From the NCBI GenBank assembly GCA_963971405.1, contig OZ020485.1, positions 7,688,001 to 7,752,000 on the forward strand: a DNA stretch of 64,000 nt, given 5' to 3'. The stretch comes from Psococerastis gibbosa (taxonomy: Eukaryota; Arthropoda; Insecta; Psocodea; Psocidae). Below the pieces are notes generated by a model, which was not told the DNA's origin, did no database searches, and saw nothing but the letters and a program-made list of their open reading frames with translations. Position numbers and translations under genes: made by a program. Shown here in pieces: positions 1 to 12,053 of the stretch; position 1 is the first letter of the stretch; every line of letters begins with the position of its first letter.

Positions 1-378
1 AGCCCCCCCCCCCCCGAAACAAATCCTCGCTACGGCCTTGTGGACAAGTAACAGTTTGTTAAACTGATGACAAGTTGTAATGTGGAAATGTAGTGTTTAT
101 ATGCAAGATTTTCCTGTTTTTTCAAGTGGCGTTGGCTGAAAAAGAAGATTTTTTAAATTTTTCCAACTACATAGGGCGCATACCCGAAAATTAAGCTGGA
201 GTTGCAGTTTGTACTTATTTCTGAAGGACTAGATGTAGGCTAATAAATGTACCAACCACGTTTGTTAGTATTTTTTTATTGACGTTTTTTTCCATTTGGC
301 GGTGGTTTGTTCTCAGAGATGTAAATAAAAATATTATGACTAAATAAATAAATAAGTAAATAATGCCTTTTTTTTCTA

Positions 379-567
379 TAACTAAGCCAACCTAGTGGAG
401 TTAGGGCTTTTATAAAGCCCTCTCTTACACCCAACTAGGGAAGCCCGGGACCGCCTGCTTTACATGCCCTCCAAAGCATGGCCAGAAAATGTAGCCAGTG
501 TAGGACTCGAACCAACAACCTTTCGGGTGAAAGCCAGAGTCCGTTCCACTACTCTACATGTCCTAAA
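379..567 (-). repeat. tRNA-derived SINE, family B, copy 1
   Basis: Read on the minus strand, a tRNA-like head (anticodon loop CTTTCAC, then a B-box of the form GGTTCGAGTCC) is followed by a body with GGCGGTCCCGGGC and an end reading CTAACTCCACTAGGTTGGCTTAG. The same unit recurs at 17367-17554, 18500-18690 and 31103-31270. The loop resembles tRNA-Glu(TTC). It is not a functional tRNA because no acceptor stem closes. Confidence 0.85.
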
Positions 568-2359
568 TGGGGTTGGAGGCCATTTTCAAAGGATTTATGG
601 GACTTTTTGCTATCAAACTAAATTGACCCCTCCTTATCAAACAAGACAGCGTTAGCATCAATACCATTCTAATTGCGCAATCGGGGGCCACAATCATTTG
701 TCTTTAAAACTTAAAATCTGACCTGGTGACGGACAGATTAGGAATCGACAGGGTCGGATTAGTAAAAAACACAAGACAAAGACATAAGAAAGTGAGGGGA
801 AAGGGGGGGGGCTGTGATGACTACAATCCTATCTAGTGTAAAATGGTCTTTTGGTATCCAATGTATTCTCTATATAAAGTTTATTATGGTGTTACTCCAA
901 TATATTGCATAATAGCGGAGGCACATCAAACGTCAATTTATTGACGGACTTAGCTTTGGTGCAGACACAGGCAGATAATATTTTGTGGATATGCGGACTA
1001 AATCGTTGTGTTATTACTACGACGGTTTAGATTGTATATAGAAATACTATTGAATTTAACCCCCGGGGGAAAAATTGGAAACTATAAGCTAGTGCAAAAT
1101 AGTGGGGTTTTACGCATTTTAACAGTAGTAGAGTATACGAGTAGATTTTAAAAAGCTTACGAAGGAATGGTTATTCATATTGATGCAGACAGAGGGGCCA
1201 GGGGGTCCACCCAGGGGGAAATATTTTGAAAAATAGGTTCGAAATATTGAGATTTTACGATTTTAACAGTAGTAAGCTTATAATTTGCAGAGGAAGACAT
1301 ATTCATATCACTGTAGGCCTACTAGATTTATTTAATTCTCAACTTTTAATTTCGGAAAGGGGGGGGGCTGCAGCCTGCCCCCTTGCCTACGGCCTTGGTG
1401 TAGTCAATCGTTTGGATACAACTAGGCAACATATTTCTGGGAACATGGGGAAATTCAAATGCTCCAGCTGGTTCCTTTTTCATGTTTCTATATATTCACA
1501 TACCGTATGTACCATGCGTAATGAATAATGAAAATGTGAATGTGACCCACAGACCAAAGTACGGTACCTTATATCGTATTTGGCAAGCATCCATGTATTT
1601 GTATTAATTAATATAAAGTTATATTTCAATCAATAAAGAAATTATGGGCGGCCCATTGGCTTTATTTTACCTAGTTTGACCACTGCATGGTCTGCAACCT
1701 GCATGACAGGTGTGTATTTTATGAGTTCTTACTTCTTTGGTCAAGACTCAAGGCTTACCTATGGTGGGTGGCCTACAGGGCTACAGAAGACAAATAAAAG
1801 AAAATTTCGTAGCTATCCTTGTTCGTCCGTGGGACTGTGACTATACAGAGTTTTACTGTGACTACAGAATTTTACTGTGACTGTGACTACGTATTTTACG
1901 TGTAGTATGTAGAACAGGATATTTATAATAAAAAAATGATCAAAAACTTACCTTTATTTATGCCAACGAAGAACGAACAACTTTCCCATTATATCCATAG
2001 CGTAATAATTGTCCTGAAAGAACACATCACACACTCACGGCTATAGATAATCGTTAGACGTTAATAATAATACTATAAAAATAAATGCGATGCGAAATTG
2101 CGGACTGTGAAGGTGGCGCGTCTTGAAAAGTTGAAAATCAGCCATCAGGCATCAGGAGGGTAAAATTAGAGCCTGGAGGCTGGAGGGAATAGGGATTGCC
2201 GCATTCCTAAGCTCAAGGCTAAGCCAACACCATATAATGGAAACAATATACCCCTAGTTTTTACTTTTTACCTGAATTGGCTGGTGCGTGCCTGCGTGGT
2301 GGGTTTGCACTTTGCACCGTATGTGTATAGGCCTACGCTTAACGCTATGGCCTACGTGA
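568..2359. other. intergenic, no gene seen
   Basis: No convincing coding potential. Pieces of a repeat with long G or C runs and the phrase GGGGTTTTACGCATTTT lie near 1060-1110 and 1190-1400; otherwise AT-rich sequence. Confidence 0.6.
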
Positions 2360-2367
2360 CATAGCAT

Positions 2368-2662
2368 CAGGCGCGGATCTACGGGGGGGGGGCTATGGGG
2401 GCTATAGCCCCCCCCCCCCCATTAGGGTCCTCAAAATGCGTAAAACTTCACTATTTCAGTCCTATTTTTCCCCAATTTTCTCCCGGGGGAGACCCCCCGG
2501 CCCCCCTTGTGCCCTATTGTATTAATTACCTATAATATAGAACCCTCATTGCTCTGAAAATGCGTTAAACCCCAACATTTCAGCCCTATTTTCCAAAAAC
2601 AAATTCGAAATTTAATCTCACTTCTCAGCCCCCTCCTTGGTCTCATTCTAGATCCGCGCCTG
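2368..2662. mobile_element. non-autonomous hAT-like element with intact TSD
   Basis: Terminal inverted repeats CAGGCGCGGATCTA and TAGATCCGCGCCTG enclose 295 bp. The 8 bases on both sides are identical, CATAGCAT (2360-2367 and 2663-2670), the duplication length typical of hAT transposons. The interior has no ORF; it holds long G and C runs plus the phrase AAAATGCGTAAAAC, found again in several other repeats in the window. A perfect duplication suggests a fairly recent insertion. Confidence 0.88.
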
Positions 2663-2670
2663 CATAGCAT

Positions 2671-5065
2671 TGCATATAATATTATGTAGGCTAACTAGAC
2701 GAGTTGGCGGAGCTGCCCATAAAAATTTAGTCATTTTTACAGGAGCCATCATATTATTATATTGTCAGTTTAACTGTCTAGTCTTAAATTATATTTGCCA
2801 ATTCTGGCATAAAGACTAAATTTATAGCGTATTCAATTTAATTATGGTGTAATTAACACTGTAGGTTCACACAAAAAACAACCCAATGGGGACTGCGACT
2901 GATCCCTCATGACCACTGCCTTATTGGGGATGTTGCAGTCAGCAACATGACCAACCGCCGCGTTCTTCCCCTGACTACCAATGAACCCAATTTAAAGTTC
3001 GCTGGACTCAGGCTGGGCAAGTTTTGACCTTTGACCTTCTGTATCATAGAGCTAGTCATCCACTCATCCAATTCTCTGGCAAATGGATTACTCCTGACCA
3101 GGCAATCGAACGGTACTACAATATAGGTCAATAGAATGGATTGCTAAAAGCAAATTTTCATTATATTTCCTGTTGACATGACAAAAGAGAATACTACATG
3201 ACGTATTAAAGTCGGTCCATACTGTACATAAAAGCCTGACGATCAGGGTTGATGTTCAGGCCTATCATTACCACGACAGATTCAAATTGAGGCCAGCCCT
3301 TGACTGCTGTAGGCCAAACCTCGAAACTAACAAAAACTTGTATATGCAAAATGATAACATACTCTCTTATGGCATATTGTACTAGGCCTAAGAAAAGCGT
3401 CGGGAACCTTTAATGAAACAATCTGCACACGGCTTACACCCAAAAGTCCAAGAATTTATTGATTTTGACTAATCACTTTTAAGGCTTAGCTAATCCAAAA
3501 GAAATTGGCTATGCTGCGTGCCCAAGCTAGAAATCAAAACATGGAAGAATTAGCCGAAATGCAATAATAATGTTATTTTCTAGTGTAGTTTTAACTATTT
3601 TACTCATTTCAATTTCCTGTACTTACATAGTTCTCTTTAAAGAGTTTCACGATGTTTAATATTTATGTGATTATTTTAAAGGGATTAAATCAAATTAACT
3701 AGTACCATTTAAATGAGCGCAAGCAAAATTTAAAAAGGGCGCGATTCTGGGAAATCATAATGCGCATGCTCCGTGATAGAAATGCCTGTGACACTTGTAC
3801 ATTGCTTGCAGAACCATAATTTTGCAGTATTACCTTACACAGGCAATTATAACTCCTGGAGAAGTCGAGTTATATATTCATGTTGAACTTGGCTTTACTT
3901 TTGCAATGTTACTATAGTTTATAGGTTATGATTATTAACCTCGTATTGATGTTAAGCGAAACCTTAAAATTATCGGTGCATTTAGGACAATATTATTACC
4001 ATAATTTTATACTCCAACGAACAATTTGACCTAATCTGACAGCAATGTGTTCACTGTGTTCGACCGATTTCGATCGATTGCGCGAAAGTCTGGGTAGGCT
4101 ATATTATTGTTAAAAACTCTTAAGATATTATGCTCATAAAATATATTTTTACTTTACTTTACTATGAAATTATTATACTTATTACTTACCGGGTTACCTA
4201 CCTATATATTTTATGTAGTTCAATGCAATGAGCCAACTTCAATGAGTCAATAACACCGCCCAATAGGAACGGTATTTTTTAACAGCCTATTTATTAATAA
4301 GTAGGCCTAATTATTTAAAAATGTAAGTCTCCAATCAAGCTTGATGATGTATCGGAAATGTGCGATATACTCAATTAATGAGTTGATTAATATTCTAAGT
4401 CTCATCTTAAAAGTAGTCCATATAATAGGCTATATGCTATACAGTATGCATACTGTATGTATATAATATGTTGTAGACTAAATATTTCATTTCTTTTAAT
4501 GAAAGTGTACTAGAAGGTTGCATGCGTTTTATAATACTTTACGGCTCATATTGTACCCCCCCCCCCTATTACACACTCGAATGTGGTTCTGCAATAAATT
4601 AATCTAATAATAAACACGAGTCTAAAAAACATTGGAAAAAATTGGAAAGAAATACTGCACCATATACATTCAGATGTACATCATATGTATGCTGTAAATG
4701 CCTCAACATAAACAGTCCTAACATGGTTCGAATATAAATATTATAGAGTGTGTAATCAGGGCATATACAACCTTTTTATTTGTCACTAAAAATTAGCTTA
4801 TTACCTGCAGCAATAGGCTAAAATATGTAATTGAAAATCCAATTATGATGATAGGCTAGTAATTTATATTAAAGAAATTTACTTCAACCTGGAACAGAAC
4901 CTTTGACTCACTGGTCCATGCACATAACTCGGTTCTCTACCGATTGGACTAGGTACTGGTAAAAATTGACAGTTACAGATGACAGCATGAGAGCGTTTTG
5001 CTATGATCAAAATAGGTTCCTTTAAAGCCAGAGGAAAGTTAAAAATAATCTGAAAACAAGATTTA
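2671..5065. other. intergenic, no gene seen
   Basis: AT-rich. A 74-codon minus-strand open stretch at 2907-3131 lacks splice signals or a recognisable domain and is not called. Confidence 0.55.
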
Positions 5066-5420
5066 GATGCCATCGCGAGAGGAGCGAAACAAGAGCGCGC
5101 TCCGAATATGCGCCTGTAAAGCAAGGATCTCAAAAAAAGATTTTGATGACATCGTGAGAGGAGCGAAACAAGAGCGCGCTCCGAATATGCACCTGTAAAG
5201 CGAGGAGCTCAAAACATGACCGGGAGAGGCTCAAAATCGAAGCGTTCTAAAAGGTGCTTTATGCGATCGTATCGGTGTTTAGATGACATCGCGAGAGGAG
5301 CGAAACAAGAGCGCGCTCCTAATATGCGCCTGAAAAGCGAGGTGCTCAAAACATGAGCGGGAGAGGCTCAAAATCGTAGCGCTCTGAAAGCTACCTTTTG
5401 CGATCGTCTCGGTGCTATAC
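5066..5420. repeat. irregular tandem repeat, GCG-rich unit
   Basis: Three copies of a unit beginning GATGACATCGCGAGAGGAGC and containing AAACAAGAGCGCGCTCC start near 5066, 5145 and 5282. Spacings are about 79 and 137 bp, because the last two copies carry an extra segment ending in GCGATCGTNTCGGTG. It is GC-rich against an AT-rich background and adjoins the next satellite directly. Confidence 0.85.
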
Positions 5421-5423
5421 GGG

Positions 5424-6155
5424 ATATATTGTGTAATTACTGATTAATATGATTAATGGGAAAACTTACATTGATTGACTGTATTATTCTCATAGTTCTC
5501 GTCTCGTGGCAATACTGAAAAAAAAGAAGAAAAAAGAATTAGAATTAAAAGACTGATATATTAGCCATGTGATGTTTATTAAAAATATATATATGCTGTA
5601 TATTATATTCAGTACTATATATATTGTGTAATTACTGATTAATATGATTAATGGGAAAACTTACATTGATTGACTGTATTATTCTCATAGTTCTCGTCTC
5701 GTGGCAATACTGAAAAAAAAAGAATTAGAATTAAAAGACTGAAATATTAGCCATATGCGATGTTTGTTAAAAAAAAAATATGTATACTGTACATTATATT
5801 CAGTAGGCCTACTATATATAATGTGTCATTACTCATTATATGATTAATGGGAAAACTTGCATTGATTGACTGTATTATTCTCATAGTTCGTCTCGTCTCG
5901 TGGCAATGCCGAAAAAAAAGAAGAAAAAAGAATTAGAATTAAAAGACTGATATATTAGCCATGTGATGTTTATTAAAAATATATATATGCTGTATATTAT
6001 ATTCAGTACTATATATATTGTGTAATTACTGATTAATATGATTAATGGGAAAACTTACATTGATTGACTGTATTATTCTCATAGTTCTCGTCTCGTGGCA
6101 ATACTGAAAAAAAAAAATTAGAATTAAAAGACTGATATATTAGCTATGTGATGTT
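5424..6155. repeat. ~195-bp satellite, about 3.7 copies
   Basis: A unit starting ATATATTGTGTAATTACTG and containing CATTGATTGACTGTATTATT and GTTCTCGTCTCGTGGCAAT repeats at about 5424, 5619, 5816 and 6012. Copies differ mainly in lengths of A and TA runs. Copies 1/2 and 4 are closest; copy 3 is more diverged. Confidence 0.92.
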
Positions 6156-6470
6156 AATCAACGCGCGCGGCAGCGCGCGACCAAGATTCATGAGCTGCCC
6201 AGCAAGTATAGGCCTATCTCCACGGCGAGTTTACGGCATTTTAACCACTTTCCAACCATCACTGTAGCTCACCCAGTTGTCCGATTGACCTCTTATTTTG
6301 CATTCAGGCTTTAAACACAGCACAGAACCCCAATTTAAAAATTCAGCACTCTAGCATGATTGGTTGCTGAAATCCAAATACCCCAAAACCACGCTTTTCG
6401 CTTGGACTCACTCACTCACTCACTCAAGCTGACTGACACAAATTATAGGCCACTTTCAGAAGTGCTGGAG

Positions 6471-6584
6471 ATGTGAAACTCAGGAATTAGTCTCTTCTTA
6501 CCATCAAACCCCCAGAATAAATCAAAAAACCCGAAAAAGTTTAATGATAACTTAGCAATCACGTAATGAATTTTACGTACTTAG
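6471..6584. repeat. direct repeat, left copy
   Basis: About 114 bp beginning GATGTGAAACTCAGGAATTA is repeated in the same direction at 7387-7500 with only a few differences. The LINE at 6585-7202 inserted at the right-hand end of this copy. Confidence 0.85.
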
Positions 6585-7202
6585 TCGTCGTCTTCGTTGA
6601 CTCTCAGGCTGCCATCTCGTCGATTGCTAGCTACGAACACAACGAGGACTTTGATATTCTGCAATGCAGGAAAATCGTGAGCAATCTCATCCGCACTGGC
6701 TGCACCATATAGTACTACAATGGATCCCTGGGCATGCTGATGTCCATGGAAATGAGGAAGCGGATAGACTCGCCAGAGAGGGAGCTGCTATGGAACAACC
6801 TGACAAACCCATGACCTTAAGTGACTGTAAGAGGCATACCAAAGAATTCTTTCAGGTTAAGTGCGGGACAGCTCACAGGACCGACGCCGCTGGAAAAACA
6901 TGGCAAAAACTAGTGCAGAAGAAAGACAGGCCGCCAAAGAACCTACCCAGATACGAGTCAGTTGCGGAATTTAGGTTAACTATGGGCCATGACTACCTTC
7001 AGAAACATCTCCACCGTATAGGTGTAGCAGCGGAGCCTTTCTGCCCTTTATGCGACACCCGGGAAGAGATGGACGGAAATCATCTTAAGACGTGCCAGGC
7101 TCTTGTCAGTAGCAGAGGTTCACCAGATTATGTGTTGTACTGGGCTGCAAGAAAGCTGATGGCGGAAGCCTAGTGCTATGGTGTAATTTAAAAAAAAAAA
7201 AA
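6585..7202 (+). mobile_element. 5'-truncated LINE, RNase H and zinc-knuckle end
   Basis: Conceptual translation gives an RNase H C-terminal segment: FVDSQAAISS in one frame, then WIPGHADVHGNEEADRLARE in another, so there is a frameshift near 6700. A Cys/His cluster of the form C-x2-C...H...C (PLCDTREEMDGNHLKTC) follows, as in I/Jockey/R1-type non-LTR elements. The element ends in a run of A at about 7190-7202. A 10-bp target duplication ACGTACTTAG flanks it at 6575-6584 and 7203-7212. The apolipoprotein endonuclease and reverse transcriptase parts are missing, so it is a dead copy. Confidence 0.9.
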
Positions 7203-7386
7203 ACGTACTTAGCTTACGGCCGAGCATACATATGGCACGCTCATCCCATCCACGTATGCAAGACAACTGAAATTTGGGATTGGGTTCATTCTTGCCATTT
7301 CCCATTTTTTCCACTTTATTCAGAAAATTGATTACGTAACTTAACTTAGTCACTTAACGAAATAGCTCACCTCCAGATGTGCTGGA

Positions 7387-7500
7387 GATGTGAAACTCAG
7401 GAATTAGTCTCTTTTTACCATCAAACCCCCAGAATAAATCAAAAAACCCGGAAAAGTTTTATGATAACTTAGCAATCACGTAATTATTTTACGTACTTAG
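7387..7500. repeat. direct repeat, right copy
   Basis: Second copy of the 6471-6584 unit, ending in the same ACGTACTTAG. It predates the LINE insertion, since the LINE interrupted only the first copy. Confidence 0.85.
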
Positions 7501-8984
7501 CCTAAGCCCTAAATCACCCTCCATTCAAAATGTGATATATACCTATACATAGTATTGTTCATAAATCCTGGAACAAACACGTTTATAGCTTTTTATAAAA
7601 AATCCCTTCCGGCTCTGGCCGATCAGGAGTAGCTAGGGAGATTCCGCAGACCCTGCTTTTCCTCTGAGATGCTACAAAAACATAGCCAGCATTTAATTTG
7701 TGGGGAGGGGGGGGGAGGTTGGAATACCCCAATAAAACGACGGGTCCTCCCCCCCTCCCGGAAAATTTTTAATAATTTACAAACCATGCCTTCTGTTAAA
7801 GAAATAAATGAAAGTGAAAAACAATGTCATTGTTTACCTGAACTGAATACTTTGTTTATTGGGAAGCGCTTTCAAACCATTAACGACGTTAAGCCAACGC
7901 CAAGGGCTATTATAATAAATTTTCATTGAATTCAGTTCAGTTACACAATCATTAGCAAATTTTTTTTTTTTTTTTTTGGGGGGGGGGGGGTTTAGGACAC
8001 CACGACTTTGAACCACTAAAAAAAAACTATAAATGGGCCCAAATTAGTGAGGTTTTACGAATATTACACCCTGGAGAAAGGGTGGGCCCGTGGGTCTCCC
8101 CAGGAGAAAAAAAAATGATTACGCCCAAAATTAGGGAGGTTTTACGCATTTTGCAAGCAATACAGTTGAGATTTTACAGACGAATAAATTTACCACTGAC
8201 GGGAGACCGGGGGTCTCCCCCTTAAAAACAAAATTAGAAAAAATAGGTCTGAAATATTGGGGTTTTAAGCATTTTCAGTAATATTTTATTTTTAAGTACT
8301 TGTTGAATATGTTAATTTTTTCATATAAATTAAACATACTAAGAATTTATTTCCCTTTCATGATTGTGGATACTGTGCCTTTAGCCTCCATAATGTCTGT
8401 CATCAGAAATCGTGGGGGGAACTATTTACGCTTATTTACGCCAATGTACACAATGACATTGGGTTTTATTTTAATTCATTTCCTTAACAGAAGACGTGGC
8501 TTAGCGGCAAACGTTTTCAAACCGATGAGTAACGTCAAGGTCTACTTTAATTGACTGGCGGCAACTTTCTTTGCAGATGGTTGAGAAAAGCTTGTCCATA
8601 TATATATATGAAATGTCTCAATTTATTTGGTGTTCATATCTAAAATTAACAGTAAGGGTACCTATGAACCTGTTAGTAATAACGTTATTATTGTATATTA
8701 ATTTATCTTTCATTTGTAGCGTGTATGGGAAGTTTAAAATAAATAAATAAAAAAACCTCGTAAATCACAATTTGAATAAAATTTTGTTTTAGACTCAAGG
8801 AGGTTATGAAATAAAAATTTTTGTAGAAATTTACAGAAAATTTAAACATTGGTCGCCATCTGAATATGTAGATTAATCTCCCTAAACAGAAATGTCTTTT
8901 TTTTATAATAAGCTTTCATTGATCTCATGTTACAAAAGATAGTGATTATAACAGTAAATTAGCTATTTTCCGTTATTATAAATC
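7501..8984. other. intergenic with G/C-run repeat debris
   Basis: No gene seen. Around 7700-7760 and 7960-8290 lie homopolymer runs and phrases such as GAGGTTTTACG and GGGGGTCTCCCC, shared with the repeats at 1190-1400, 2368-2662 and 57225-57460. Confidence 0.6.
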
Positions 8985-9258
8985 AAATGTTTATTTTCCT
9001 CTATGCCATAGTTAAAATTGATCAATGATCATACAGTAAAATCACAAACAAATAAACTAATATTAAAAAATGGCGTCATGGGATATGTTAAGTACAAACA
9101 TTTCTATAGATTTCTATAAAAAGAAAAATTGTAATTTCCGTCAATGTCATTTGCATTCTGCAATGCGAGGTCGGTGGAAACGCAACCTAAGTCTTGAATG
9201 TCTGCTACCACGTCACCGTTGTTGGAAATAGCCCTAGCCGGTCAATGGAATGGTCGCC
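8985..9258. mobile_element. left-truncated PIF/Harbinger-like MITE
   Basis: Homologous to the elements at 23151-23529 and 24684-25067 from their interior word AAATGTTTATTTTCCTC to the right end, GGAATGGTCGCC, followed by TAA. The left inverted repeat is absent. The right arm keeps the word TGTCTGCTACCACGTCA. Confidence 0.85.
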
Positions 9259-9261
9259 TAA

Positions 9262-10472
9262 GCCTTTCCAGCCCACAGAAATTTGAAAAATTTGAATTTA
9301 TATGTAACAGCATATTTTCTTTCGTCCACGTATGGCGAGTAAGAAATTTACATGGAGCTACCCGATGGGTGGCATAACAATAATAATAAAAAAATTTGTC
9401 ATTTACTAACGTCTTAATTTCAATTATTTATTTGATTGTTGATAACGTGTAATATGTAACACGACTATGTAAACGAATGATTACCTATTAAAAATGACAT
9501 TTTACATATTCTAAAAATAAAATAGCCAAATGGCAAAAATGGCTGGTAACGGAGTGGAGACTACCTTCACTGAGATGGTAATGAACACCGTTTACACAAT
9601 GAACAATGAGTTTATTGGTGTAGAATTACAGCAAATAAACAAGGCTAATAGTTAATATTTTAATCACTGTCTAAACTAAGGTGTGATGCATTTATCTTCT
9701 TCATTCAGATATTTTGTAAAAACCTCGTTTTGAGAACAGTTTCGGTTCGAGGATTTTCTTCAAAATACAGGGCTCCCATTCGGAAAATTAAAATTATAAG
9801 CAATGGAAGCGAAAAAGATACGCAAAGATACGCAAGTTGCAATAATAAAAAAAATAATGCATTATTTTTTTATTTATGTTTTCGTGCCCTAGTCAGTTAT
9901 TTACTTAAAATTTGAATTTTTTACCTTCAAATTTCACACTTCCTTCTTGTTGGCAAAACTTTTTTCCCGCCAATTCTTGAAATCATCGAAATTTTCGCAT
10001 GTAAACTTTTTAAACTTTAAATGCATGCATATGCCTAAGCTTAGCCAATTAGTGGGATCTGATACTTTGTTCCCATTTCAATATTGGTTCCGGGCTGAGT
10101 AAAACATAGTTATTTCGGATGTGGTAACATGTCCAGAAGAAATATATAAGTATCCTAAAACCAGAAACTAGGACGCTTGGTCCGCTGATGAGGAAATCAG
10201 TAATTATATAATACAGCCAGGCCCGTAGTCAGCACTTTGCAGACGTGCGACGTTTCACTACATACTACAGGATGAGAGCCCTCCCCGAAATAGAATCATT
10301 GTCTGATAATAGCCTAAGTCGAATTAAAACGAGAAACTGATGCTCGGTTCACAAATGAGGAAATTTCCTTTGAAATTAATAGGAACCCACACCAAAAAAG
10401 TCTTTATTGAATAATTGACTTGAAACTTGATTTTATTTTAAACACATACGAGAGCCGTAGATTTTCACTTAA
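9262..10472. other. intergenic, no gene seen
   Basis: AT-rich sequence without recognisable coding or repeat structure. Confidence 0.5.
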
Positions 10473-10840
10473 GAGGACATGCTACGTAGAAAATTAGCAC
10501 CCAAAAATTAGTTGTTTTTATTGACAGTTAATTTTTTAATTAATTAACCAAGTTGGTAAAGATTTGGCTCATGAAAGTTGTGGAAGACTACTTTATGCGC
10601 ATCATATAATAGGAAATATTAAATTTTTGGTACCTTAGTTCTTTAAAAAAAAAAAAAAACCATTGGGGACTAAATTTCGCGTAATCTGGGATTTTTTGAA
10701 GAACTACAAAAGAAGTAAAAATACCCGATTATATGATGCACGAAGTAGTCTTCTGTTTTTAATAACTTGCTATGTAATGAATTCAAAAGGCAATAAAAAC
10801 AAAAATTCTGGGGTGCTATTTTTCTACATAGCCTGTCCTC
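10473..10840. mobile_element. TTAA-flanked MITE (piggyBac-like), copy 1
   Basis: Terminal repeats GAGGACATGCTACGTAGAAAA and TTTTCTACATAGCCTGTCCTC are flanked on both sides by TTAA (10469-10472 and 10841-10844). The interior contains AAAGATTTGGCTCATGAA and a palindromic core around CCTTAGTTCTTTAAAAA. No ORF. A diverged relative lies at 34760-35147. TTAA duplication is the piggyBac signature; the assignment rests on that only. Confidence 0.82.
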
Positions 10841-10947
10841 TTAAATACCTAGTAATTTCAATTGTCAACTGATCATCCCAAAACTTGCAATGACATACGG
10901 AAGGCAGTTGTTAGAAAAAAACATTGGAAAGCATAGCAAAAGGGCAA

Positions 10948-10953
10948 TTTATT
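10948..10953 (-). promoter_or_regulatory. TPK1: AATAAA poly(A) signal of TPK1
   Basis: The minus strand reads AATAAA about 56 bases beyond the TPK1 stop codon at 11009-11011, in the expected place and orientation for 3'-end processing. Confidence 0.55.
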
Positions 10954-11008
10954 TTTAGAGAAGCATTTGGATGGTGAAAGATGACATGGTCAGAAATGCA
11001 AAATTCAG

Positions 11009-11139
11009 TCACTGCAGAATTGTTTTCACATCGACGACCGTTGTCCATATGAGGTGGTGGGACGTTTCGATTTCAACGTTCGTCTTGATGCATGTATTGG
11101 ACGAGCTTACCAAACGACCAAACTCCAAGTCTCCTTTTT
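11009..11139 (-). CDS. TPK1: thiamine pyrophosphokinase, last coding exon
   Basis: This exon encodes the C-terminal 42 residues, beginning at the EKGDLEFG junction and containing the family pattern FGRLVSSSNT and ETSHHLIWTT. Known TPK1 proteins end with an equivalent FGTLVSTSNT...ETDHPLLWT segment that closes the thiamine-binding domain. The acceptor reads ACATTTCAG on the minus strand. The upstream exon ends in phase 1 and this one starts with two bases completing a Glu codon, so the join is exact. TGA at 11009-11011 ends the protein, with AATAAA at 10948-10953 downstream. The enzyme transfers pyrophosphate from ATP to thiamine, making thiamine diphosphate in the cytosol. Confidence 0.92.
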
Positions 11140-11440
11140 CTGAAATGTGAAAAAATGTATTGCTTTATAGCCTTGCAAGCAATGAGTATACTGTAGGCGC
11201 GGGGCCTTGCCATGGACTTAGGCCACAGAACCTCTAAATGCTAACAATATAATGCGAACCCCCCTTACAGATTTTATTCCACTGTTTGAATGTTGGCATA
11301 CCAGCCAATGTCCCATTCTTCCATCAATGGGCAAAGTGCCTGCTGAACATTGCAGGAGTAGGCAAGAGTTAGCATGGTTTGATGCATGCTCATGTACTGA
11401 ACCTATACTGTTATTACTAGTTTTATTACGCCTTACCCTT

Positions 11441-11572
11441 TTTAATTTTTTTTTTTAAATGAAACATTTCATGAATGCATCCGATTGATCTCTGCAGTCA
11501 CCCCACTATGAAGCCTAATAGGTACTTGTATCGAGTTACGGCAAGGTGTGACTCGCACGCTTCCACCTAGCC
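11441..11572 (-). repeat. SINE family A, diverged copy
   Basis: On the minus strand it runs from GGCTAGGTGGAAGCGTGCGA to an A-rich tail, with the shared word CAATCGGATGCATTCATGAA. Better copies are at 26811-26999, 32788-32957 and 44764-44935. It lies in the last TPK1 intron. Confidence 0.65.
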
Positions 11573-11681
11573 AATGTATTAGCTTTTATGTATTATATTA
11601 ACACCCTCGGAATTTGAAATTTTAACACAGAATAGTAACTGACACAATAGCAAACCATGCCAGGTTTCTCGTATCACTTTT

Positions 11682-12053
11682 CAGGGCTGCCAAACGACTT
11701 CAGCCGTATTCCATAAAATTTTTGAAATAATTCCTCGGAATTCCCCGGAATTTTTAAAATGTTGCTCCCTGTCATATTATGATTTTTTAAACATGTCTAT
11801 GTCCATGGCCCTGGTTTCTAACCTTATCTGGTTATTTTAATTGTAACTTTAAATTGCAGCCGATAAAAAAAACCCATCAGTTTCGGCTTCAATCATCAGA
11901 AATTGGCATGATTCCGTAAATTGGCATACAAATAAATGAGTAAATTCTCCAAAATCCCCAGAAAAACCTAAAAAATGTTGATCCCGGAAATTTCTCGGAA
12001 TAGAATTATTTCCCACTGAATTCCGAGGTAAACCACGGAATGTGGCAGCCCTA
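11682..12053. mobile_element. non-autonomous hAT-like element in a TPK1 intron
   Basis: Termini CAGGGCTGCCA and TGGCAGCCCTA form an imperfect inverted repeat, and the 8-bp word TCACTTTT occurs on both sides (11674-11681 and 12054-12061). Repeated GGAATT/CCGGAA words form the sub-terminal arms. No ORF. It sits in the intron between the last two TPK1 coding exons. Confidence 0.87.

Noticed and set aside
464-655. Open frame beginning MPSKAWPENVASVGLEPTTFRV
   Set aside because: It is the antisense of a family B tRNA-SINE, and the same peptide arises at 17466 from another copy.
2907-3131. 74-codon minus-strand frame with protein-like text
   Set aside because: No domain, splice signals or neighbouring exon; cannot be supported.
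5066-6155. Possible CRISPR-like array
   Set aside because: Contiguous tandem satellites without spacers in a eukaryotic window.
7834-8016. Frame with a poly-Lys/Pro run
   Set aside because: Created by T and G homopolymers in repeat debris.
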